From: Lolium rigidum
Taxonomy: Eukaryota; Streptophyta; Magnoliopsida; Poales; Poaceae
Reading direction: 5' to 3'
DNA length: 64,000 nt
Assembly (NCBI RefSeq): GCF_022539505.1
Contig: NC_061514.1
Coordinates: forward strand, 219,007,837 to 219,071,836
The notes beneath the pieces were generated by a model, which saw only the letters and a list, made by a program, of their open reading frames with translations, made no database searches and was not told the DNA's origin. Both the position numbers and the translations under genes were made by a program. Below are positions 55,537-64,000 of this stretch, piece after piece. How positions within the stretch are numbered: the stretch's first letter is position 1; each line of letters begins with the position of its first letter.

Positions 55537-58500
55537 TCAGCTCATCGGAGTGATCCGCGCATTGATTTTATCAACACCTCTTCGCCGTTCCCTCAGCTTT
55601 GTATGAACAGTTTCCACCACCTTTGTCATATCAAGTTTGGGATGATAGATTTGAAGTATGATAAGGGTTACCTTGGCGCCAGCTATCAGTTGAGCTTTTA
55701 CAAAGCCATGGATTTTCTGCACATCCTTAAATTTCTCCATAAGTTCGAGGAGAGATTTTGGCTGAACATTCCGAGGAAACATAGCATTGAAAATCTTGGA
55801 CAAAGTGCTGGAACAAAACTCAAGAAATCCTCGAACTTGGCTCGAGCGGTCTTGGAATCTTACAATCTGTCGGGTACGTTCAGGCGTAGCCCAGAAGAGG
55901 ACACCATGATCAAGACCCAAGTTAACAAGAAAATTTGATCTTGTATCTACTCTTTGATCCTTGGCCTCAGCATCTAAAAAGGGACCTGCTTGGTGACAAT
56001 ACATCAGTTAAAGATAGATAACAGGCATAGTAGAAAAAGGGAGAGAAGGATTAAGTCCAAAAAATATACCCGCCATTTCTGAGCTTGCCTCAATCATTAA
56101 TTCAAGCAGGGAGTTTTCTCGAGAAGCAGCTTTCGCGGCTTCATCTAAGGCGGCTTCATTAGCGGTTATGGCATCGCGAGCTCTGTTGAAGTGCCACTGT
56201 TTCTCTCTCGGATGATTTTCGAGATTGCTCCATTATCATAAGTGATTGTTTCTTCAGAGACTGGAGCTGTTGGCGAAGTTCTTCCAGATCTTCTGTTGAA
56301 TGTTTATTCGAGAAGTCTTCAAATCGCTCGACAGCAACAGGTTTCTTCAAACAGGACACATGAAAAGGATCGGAAGGAGGGGTCGCAGTATAGTTGTCAA
56401 AAATCAACTGAAAAATAAAGAATCTCGACATCAATCATCAAGCAAAGATAGATTTCCATTAATTCTTCAAATATATACAAGGCTGTTACAAAAGAGGGAC
56501 TCCTAGTGAACTACTGAAGTAGTTGTCGTCAAATCTAGAAAGGCAACAACGCCAACAGAGAATTAAAATTAGAAGCAAAAGGAAGGTGGTCTACTTGACC
56601 TCCGGCTTCGACGAGCTAGGCGCAGAAGTTGGATCATATCCAAGATAGGCAAGGATCTTCTTCGAGTTAGGCTTGGCAGCCTTAATCAGCGCCTGCCACT
56701 TCTTCGTCTCCATCTCCTTTGTGCCGCCAACTTTTGCCCAGTCGACGTCTTGCTGACTGTCAGCAACCAAGGCAATTGTACCTTCAACTCCTACTTTTAA
56801 ACCCTCTTGGCGAAGTTGGAGTCCAAGGTTATCTTCAGAACTGAAGCACTTGGCAAGAGCAACAAAAGTTCCAGGCACTTCTTTCTTCTTGAAAAAATAT
56901 GGAAAAAGCCGCGACAGCCCAATCTTTGCCTCAGTAAGGCCATCGCGAGCCTCATCACAGTGAATTTCCAGAAGAGAGAATGCATCAAGGAGTTGGTAAC
57001 CTTCGGCACCCTCTAGCTCATACTCTTGACCGGTTCTCCCTGACGCAAAAATGGAAAAAATTGGCCAAATGAAAAGGAAAAAAAAACACGACACAAGGAA
57101 ACAGCAAGGATCTGAACACTTCGACATTGCGACTCTAGGCGAGAAAGGATCTCCTGTTCACGCGCAGATTGTTGAGTTATGTTTTCACTCAAAGAAGTTT
57201 CTGCGTCGTGAAGTCTTTTTCGGAGTTCTCCGACAATGGCGGCATCCTCCTTAGCCTTCTTGGCATCTTCTTCAGCTTTTTCGCGAGCCTTTTCGCTCTG
57301 CTCTAACCTAGCAGCAAGAGCGTCAGCACGCTTGTTGGCATCCGCAAGATCTCCTGGCAAAATAAGCGAAAGTCAGACATCATGACAAAACATAATGGTA
57401 CATATGCCATAGAGGAGGAAAATAAAAGAAATACCTTCCAGCTTTTTGGTATGGTCACGGTACCCGATGAATTGAGTACCGAGACGAATAAATTCCTTCA
57501 TCAAAGGCTGAAGGGACAACCAAGGGAGAATGGAAGTCAATATAGTCGGAATAAATTTGATAACACCTAGCAAAAAATAAACAGGAGATGGAAGCATTAA
57601 AAGGCGTGGAACCTACATCATTCAATGAAGGTGTCAACGAACTACCAGGGAATTGGATAGTTTCCTTGGTTGGCTCGACCCTCGCTCTTTTTGGAGAAGA
57701 AGCTCGGGGGCTTTCAACTAGTGGTAGCTGCTCGACGTTTTGTTGAGGAGGCGAAGTTTCGTCCCCATCAGGTGAGATTCAGAAACAACTAAAGTGCGGG
57801 ACGTGCTCGTTCGAGCAGTCGCATCAATAGGTGTATCTTCATCTTCCTCGCCACTACAAAAATAAAGCGCCAAGATAAGGAACATAGGAAAGCATTATCA
57901 AAAAATAAACAAGTACAGCGCATAAATACTTACGAGCTGATAAGAGCAGCCTCGTAAGGATCAAAGGTTTTCTTTCCAGCATCAAGCGCAGGCCCTTTGC
58001 CATGAGCAGCACCAGCCTCAGAGGTGCCGGAATCAACAACGTTCTCCCTTTTTCTCTTATTCTTCGGGGAAGCAGCTGGAAGAGAAGAGCGTGTCGATTC
58101 GGTGGCTTCAGTTTCAATCTCTTTTTCAGAGGATGCCGCAGATTTTCGAGAACCTGCGACAACAGTCTCAAGGCGAGAAATACCTTGGTTGTCGTCGGTG
58201 ACAACGGCCCGTTCTTCGCATCTCCACCTTCAGGAAGGGGAGGAAGAGGTGATGAAGTGTCATGATTCTGCACAACATAGAAGTGTTTTCGACATGGATT
58301 CGTATCAGTAATAGCAGTTCAAAAACTAGCAATACCAAAGAGGAAAAAGAAGGAGTTTGTAATTAAACATAGGACAAAGATATATCACCTGAGGAAGTGC
58401 GTTGGTGGCGCTGAATGGCGTCACACGGCAAGTCGAAGGAACGATATCTTTCTTGTTCAACGACGAGATTTTTCGGACAAGTTTCTCTAAGTCCTTGACT

Positions 58501-59334
58501 GATAAATCTGTCGACAAGCGATCTATATCTTCGGCGCCAGTATACATCCAAAGGGGATTTTTTCGGGTTTGCAGAGGCTGCACCCTGATCCTAAGGAAGT
58601 ACGCCGTGATTTGGATACCCGATAACTCTTGTCCTCGGGTGTTTTGAAGCTGATGGATGCGTGTCATCAAGGCCTCCGTCGCCGTTTTTTCTTCGTCGGT
58701 AACCTCTGCATCCCATGAACGGCGGCGACAAATTTTCTCGGTGCCATCAAAAGGAGGGATATTATCTTCGATAGAGCCATGATTCTCTTCGTGAATGTAC
58801 AACCACTTTTTGCGCCACCCTTGTACTGAGTCTGGGAACTTGACATCAAAGTACTCAACGTCGGGGCGGACGCAGATAACTACGCCACCGATGTTATAAG
58901 AAACATTGACAGAGCCATTACGGCGACAGAAGAAAATGCGTTTCCAAAGAGTCCAGTTAGGCTGGACTCCCAGGAAAGCCTCGCAAAGTGTGATGAAGAT
59001 GGAGATATGGAGGATGGAACTGGGAGTAAGGTGGTGAAGTTGCAGTCCATACATAAAAAAGCAACCCCCGTAAGAAATTGTGGATGGGGGCAGAAAGACC
59101 GCGGATGAGATGGTCGACGAAACTAACCCGGTACTCCATTGGAGGGGTTGGATAGCTTTCCTCACTTGGGAAGCGAAGCGCGTCCTGCTTCTTGCTAATC
59201 CCCAGTTTCTTCAGCAGATTGATGTCTTGTGAGGAGATTTTGGATCTCTCCCACTCTGTGTTCGCCAGATCTTCAGTCGCCATCTTTGATTCGGGCGTGC
59301 TGTGCCTGGTGAGTCTGCGCGGAGGCATCAACAA
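55537..59334 (-). pseudogene. Antisense gene (aORF) of the Tat element, multi-exon
   Basis: The minus-strand gene starts near 59328 (MPPRRLTRHS). Exon 1 contains LKKLGISKKQDALRFPSEE, YRVSFVDHLIRGLSAPIHNF and, after a frameshift at about 59055, LQLHHLTPSSILHISIFITL and FDVKFPDSVQGWRKKWLYI. This is the Transposase_28 ('putative gypsy type transposon') domain. Exon 1 ends near 58385 at a CAG|GTGATA donor. Later exons hold a Lys-rich/Ser-rich linker (about 58267-57940), a coiled coil (57360-57130: EKAREKAEEDAKKAKEDA), a block at 57000-56591, and a C-terminal domain (55985-55537: RFQDRSSQ, MFPRN, AQLIAGA) shared with 1091-3735. Role unknown. Lying convergent with gag-pol, its transcripts could pair with element RNA. 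Confidence 0.7.
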
Positions 59335-59831
59335 TGGCGCCGGAGTAAGGGGCGAGTATGGTTGGGCTCAAGAGCTTTGCGGCGCAAGGGAGGATTTGTG
59401 ACAAAGAAGAACAGAGGAGCGGCGCGAGCGAAAGGACTAAAGGAGGAAGACGACGCCCTTATATAGGGGTGCGATGAACCGTCACGCCGTTGGATTAACA
59501 AGTTACGCCACAGATGGTGTACACGTGGACAAGGGGTAAACGGTAAATTCATATAGATGAGAAAGTGCAGCAACTACAGTACGTGCGCCAGGAAAAGCGG
59601 AGGACGTGTGTCCCCCACTTGCACGACGTGTCAATATGATGCGGAGTTTGGGCCCGCAAGGCAGCGAGAGAGAACATCTCGCAATTTCCAGATACAGTGA
59701 TCATGGCTATCGTCAGCAATGATGTCACCTTGACAAGAGAAAATTTCGGCTACGAAGGTTTGTAAAGAATGGAGACAGCAGAAGACTGATGGATTATTTC
59801 AAGAGCCTTTGATCAAATACAAGTTTTTTCC

Positions 59832-59849
59832 CAAATGCTCGGGGGCTAC
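59832..59849 (+). promoter_or_regulatory. Polypurine tract of the Tat element
   Basis: CAAATGCTCGGGGGCTAC; the 3' LTR should start directly after it, but the next base begins an unrelated LTR. Confidence 0.65.
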
Positions 59850-61363
59850 TGATGACCCGCAAGTATAGGGGGTGTATCGTAGTATCTTCGATAAGTAAGA
59901 ATGTCGATCCCAACGAGGAGCAGAAGGTATTGACAAGCAGTTTCGATGAAGGATTCACTGTAAATGCTCACAGACAAGTATTCAGGGGGTTTTTATGTAA
60001 CAGATGAATCAAGTACAAGTAAGTAAAATGCGAGAGAAATAATTGCAGCGAGTGGCCCAATCCTTTTTAGCACAAAGGACAAGCCAGTTTGTTTACTTGT
60101 AATGACCAAACGTTCTTGAGGACACACGGGATTTTAGTCTAGTGCTTTCGCTACATACAGCTGATTAATCTTCATTGTTTTGATAAGTGTTGTGTGGGTG
60201 AACCTATGCTAATGTACCGCCCTTCCTAGGACTAATACATACTTGTGATTATACCCCTTGCAAGCATCCGCAAATACAAGAAAGTAATTAAGATAAATCT
60301 AACCACAGCCTTAAACTGCGAGATCCTGCGATCCCTCCTGCATCGATATACCAACGGGGGCTTAGGTTTCGTCACTCCGGCAACCCCGCAATTGGCAAAC
60401 GAGTACAAGATGCATTCCCCTAGGCCCATAAATGGTGAAGTGTCATGTAGTCGACGTTCACACGACACCACTAGAAGAATGACACCACAACTTAAATATC
60501 ATAACATTGAATATTACTCAACCATAATTCACTACTAACATTTAGACTTCACCCATGTCCTCAAGAACTAAACGAACTACTCACGAGACATCATATGGAA
60601 CATGATCAGAGGTGATATGATGATGAATAACAATCTGAACATAAACCTTGGTTCAATGGTTTCACTCAATAGCATCCATAACAAGTGGAAATCAGTACCG
60701 GGAGAGTTTCCCCTATCAATCAATCAGGATCAAACCCAAATTGCTACAGCGGTGACGAGGTGCAGCGGTGGAGATGGCGGTGATGATGATGAAGATGATG
60801 ATGATGGTGATGGAGATGATGTCCAGCTCGATGGCGGTGACGATGGCGTCGATTTCCCCCTCCGGGAGGGAATTTCCCCGGCGGATTCCTGCCCGCCGGA
60901 GAGCTCTTTTCTCTCTGGTGTTCTCCACCCCGCAGAGGCGGCTGTAACCCTTCGTGAGGATCCCTCTGTGGCTTAGGTTTTCGGGACGAAGGGTTTCGCG
61001 AAGAAAAGGAGGCGAAAGGGGCTGTGGGGCCCCCACACCACAAGGTGGCGCGGCCGGGCCATGGGCCGCGCCGGCCCGTGGTCCGGCCCCACCTTGGGTC
61101 CTCTCGGCTCCCCCTTCCGGCCTTCTCCGTCATCTGGAAAAATAGGATTTTTGGTGAAATTTCCTCCCACAGTTGATCTTCCGAAATATTGCATCCTGAC
61201 GGTGCTTTTTCCAGCAGAATCCTGGCTCCGGTGCGCGATCTCCAAATAATCATGAAACATGCAAAATAGATGAAATAACATAAGTATTGTGTCCCAATAT
61301 GAAATATATCAATGAATAACAGCAAATTATGATATAAAATAGTGATGCAAATTGGACGTATCA
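59850..61363 (-). repeat. 3' LTR (minus) of the right-end element
   Basis: 1514 bp; on the minus strand it begins TGATACGTCCAATTTGC and ends TTGCGGGTCATCA. It contains a GAT-rich microsatellite at about 60773-60825, which produces an Asp-rich shadow frame. Confidence 0.85.
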
Positions 61364-63136
61364 ACTCCCCCAAGCTTAGACTTCGCTTGTCCCCAAGCGA
61401 AACCGAACTCGGTAAACAGGACCACATGTTTATGGAGTGAAGAGTCGATAAATAAAATACGGACAAGAAGCATCATATTCATTCACACAAGACATTATAG
61501 TAACCAACTTCCTCATATAACTCAACTTGAAACAAGTATAAGGTAATTACAAATAAAGGTGCATAAGAAATCATAATTGGTGATGGCAAACTTTGTTCTC
61601 GGTCAGAGAACATTTAACAGATTATACTTATCTATTGAGCAGCGCTCTCATATTAAAACTTATGGTTAACTTGCATACTCAATCATATTAATCATTGATG
61701 ACTTTCAAAGCTATATTCATTCAGGTAAAACTTGTACTAAACAAGAAAGAGTAAAGACATGATGAAACAAATCACAATATAATAGTTTGATCACAACAAC
61801 TCAAATGCTTGCTTTAGATGGAGGGAATAGGTTTACTGACTCAACATAAAGTAAAAGAAGGGCCCTTCGCAGAGGGAAGCAGGGATTAAATCATGTGCTA
61901 GAGCTTTTTCAGTTTTGAAATCATATAAAGAGAATAAAAGTAAAGTTTTGAGAGGTGTTTGTCGTTGTCAACGACTGGCAGCGGGTACTCTAACCCCCTT
62001 GCCAAACAGACCTCCAAAGAGCGGCTCCCATGAAGGACGTTATCTCTACCAGCAAGGTAGATCATCCCTCTTCCCTTTTGTTTACACATGTACTTTAGTT
62101 TATTTAAGGATGACACTCCCCCCAACCTTTGCTTACACAAGCCATGGCTAACCGAATCCTCGGGTGCCTTCCAACAATCTCATACCATGGAGGAGTGTCT
62201 ATTGCAAAATTAAGTTGCTTACTGATGAATCAGGGCAAAACACGTGAAGAGAATTATTAATGAAAGTTGATTAATTGGGGCTGGGAACCCCGTTGCCAGC
62301 TCTTATTGCAAAATTATAGGATAAGTGGATGAAGCCACTAGTCCATTAGTGGAGGCTGCCTAATAAGACTGAAAGATAAAACACCACATACTTCCTCATG
62401 AGCTATAAAACATTGACACAAATAAGAAGTAATAAATTTTGAATTGTTTAAAGGTAGCACATGAAGTATTTACTTGGAGTGGCAGAAAATACCATGCAGT
62501 AGGTAGATATGGTGGACACAAATGGCATAGGTTTGGGTTCAGGTTTGGATGCACGAGAAGTATTCCCTCTCAGTACAGGTCTTTGGCTAGCAAGGTTAAA
62601 TAGCAAGCATAGGAGTTGAGGGAAACAAACAAATATACATGTGATAGACATAATCATGCATCTTTCTTGTAAGCACAAACAATTTTAACTTTAGAATACT
62701 AAGCTAAGAACTGATAAGAAAGATAATAACATCTTCTACATGTATTTCCTCTATTCTTCTTAAACTCAAAGTGTTGTTGCTATTGACCATTGCTAAGTTT
62801 GCCAAAACCAAATAGATTTACTCAATGCTCCCAAAGTGGTACCAATACTAAAATCAAGATCAATCATATAGTAGAAATTGCAAAATAAAATAAGGTGTGC
62901 AATATGTAAATGATAAGACTTCTCATTAATATTCCATAATGATAACTCACACCAAGGGATACATAGAAAAACTAAAGGAGAGATACTTCCACACTGCAAC
63001 CCATCTTATACGATAACTTCCCTACTCATGATATGACACTACTTGATAGTAAAAAGTAAAAGCTAGTGATGATGTGATACCGCGGCACTCCCCCAAGCTT
63101 GGAACAAACCAAGGGGATGCCAATACCGATGATGAA
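61364..63136 (-). other. Non-coding 3' internal region of the right-end element
   Basis: No coherent frame on either strand. A second polypurine-like 'actcccccaagcttgg' (plus strand) lies at about 63087, 1.7 kb from the real one at 61364. Confidence 0.65.
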
Positions 63137-63658
63137 TCAATCCTTTGGTGATGGTGGTGATGAATTCCTCACAAGCTTCTCCACAAGCTCCTGAAGCTCG
63201 TCAATCTTGTACATGAGGTTGCGGATCATCTCCGAATTGTGCTCGACGCGATTAAGAAGTATGTCCGACGGCGAGTCCCAATTCTTGGAGTTATTTCCCC
63301 AACCTTCAGCTTCGGGCTTCGTCCTTCCCGCATTGTTAGAACGATCTATATCCCAATTGCTAGGCAATGCTGCCTTGGGAGTCCTTTCAATTTGATTATT
63401 GTAGATTAGATTGCGGAAGGGATGGTAAGTCCAGAAGATGTCCTGGAGCTAGGTAATGACGTGAAATCCTCCTCGGCTAATCGTGCGCTCTTTGGATTGA
63501 ACGGTTTGACACCACTCCGATGCTTGCAATGGTGGTGCGGCGACTTGCGAACTTCTTCGACTTCCTCTTCATCCTCCTTCACGTCTTCCTTCAATCCGTG
63601 TCTTGCATACCTTCCTCTGAGTCCTTGTCCTTGTTGTGGGAGACCATGGTGCTCCTAG
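63137..63658 (-). pseudogene. Short coiled-coil ORF of the right-end element, frameshifted
   Basis: Starting near 63658 with MVSHNKDKDSEEGMQDTD, reading shifts to EDVKEDEEEVEEVRKS and then, after a stop, to 63367-63137 (NWDIDRSNNAGRTK, NLMYKIDELQELVEKLV), ending SSPPSPKD. The heptad pattern near the end suggests a coiled coil. No enzyme or zinc-knuckle motif is present. Confidence 0.45.
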
Positions 63659-64000
63659 ATCAAACACAAATCTCGCGAAACAGCTCGAAACAAAACACGT
63701 CGAGAAATGATATACGGACCTCCGGGGTCCGGGGATTATATAATAAAAATTTCGAACAAACGGAGTACTGGTCGAACCGTAGTCGAAGGGGCGACGAGGC
63801 GTGTCCTCATGGTCAGCGCGTCCTGTCAGGCTGCGCTGCCTATGGGGCACGCCTCGTGCGTCTTGCCACTACCGTTTCGATCTCGTAATGTTTCATATTG
63901 TCCAAAACAGTAAAAATATTGTTCGGAAAGTAAATGCGAACTTTTCATTACCGGATCGCTACCTATTCAAAGTCGAGTTCGGCGGACTGTCAATTTGTCC
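63659..64000. other. Unassigned sequence at right edge
   Basis: No recognisable feature. It should still be internal to the right-end element or a further insertion, since no LTR end (TGATGACCCGC on the plus strand) appears. Confidence 0.35.

Larger units (their letters stand above)
48096..59849 (+). mobile_element. Tat-lineage Ty3/gypsy retrotransposon with dual RNase H and antisense ORF
   Basis: 5' LTR (48096-48482), Tat-type primer site, gag, protease, RT, two RNase H domains, integrase (to 54911), then a 5-kb region with a spliced minus-strand gene (59334-55537), ending in a purine-rich tract 'gctcgggggctac' at 59849. The 3' LTR is not seen: another element begins exactly at 59850. The second RNase H, of archaeal type, is the hallmark of the Tat lineage. 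The polyprotein has several stops and frameshifts. It inserted into CACTA-D; 48091-48095 (ccgcc) is the expected duplication. Confidence 0.88.
59850..64000 (-). mobile_element. TGATACGTC-family LTR retrotransposon (minus), 3' part
   Basis: Read from right to left: internal region (64000-61364), a purine-rich tract (AAGCTTGGGGGAGT, 61377-61364), and a 3' LTR (61363-59850). Non-coding internal sequence near 61840-62350 matches 39060-39560 of the nested element in inverted orientation, so both belong to one family group. Only a short, broken gag-like ORF (63658-63137) is visible. The 5' LTR is not reached by 64000. Confidence 0.82.

Noticed and set aside
60602..60976. Asp-rich ORF on the plus strand
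   Set aside because: Caused by a GAT microsatellite within an LTR.

Overview
The window is intergenic DNA from a large, repeat-rich grass genome, most likely a Pooideae cereal or forage grass (Triticeae or Poeae/Aveneae type). The evidence is the repeat families: TGATACGTC-type long LTRs with a tRNA-Asp primer site, Tat-lineage Ty3/gypsy elements with an antisense ORF, a CRM-like gypsy element, a plant LINE with a zf-RVT tail, and CACTA transposons ending in TGTAGTG or TAGTAGTG. I found no intact host gene, tRNA or rRNA gene. Nearly every long ORF belongs to a transposable element and most are broken by stops or frameshifts.

Layout. 1-1085: part of an LTR (minus strand) inserted into a Tat-type element. 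1086-8240: that Tat-type element (minus strand), which carries gag-protease and an antisense ORF but no reverse transcriptase. 8241-10605: right part of a CACTA element (CACTA-B) with GGCCGGCC-rich and W-box-like repeats. 10606-11130 and 25033-26428: pieces of a second CACTA element (CACTA-A) with four hairpin units and a decayed RNase H1 N-terminal-type ORF, split by a complete LTR element (11131-25032, TSD cctat). That LTR element is itself split by a full-length LINE (14213-22030, 17-bp TSD). 26429-29642 and 44468-46077: two halves of a ~326-bp satellite array with a five-monomer higher-order repeat. The array is interrupted by a small CACTA end plus a 100-N assembly gap, and by a CRM-like gypsy element (29643-44467). 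The gypsy element's pol gene is split by a TGATACGTC-type element (34407-41550, TSD tgagt). 46078-48095: CACTA transposase gene fragment (minus strand). 48096-59849: a Tat-lineage element with a nearly full gag-pol including two RNase H domains, and a spliced antisense ORF. 59850-64000: 3' LTR and internal part of another TGATACGTC-family element (minus strand), running off the window.

Insertion order can be read from target-site duplications. The satellite array is oldest, then CACTA-A and the CRM-like element entered it, then younger LTR elements and the LINE entered those. The elements fall into apparent autonomous and non-autonomous partners: a Tat element with pol (48096) beside a gag-pro-only relative (1086-8240), and long-LTR elements with no pol at all (34407-41550, 11131-25032). 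The items most worth following up are the higher-order satellite carrying a CRM-like insertion, the covarying hairpin units in CACTA-A, and the unusual proteins carried by the non-autonomous elements.
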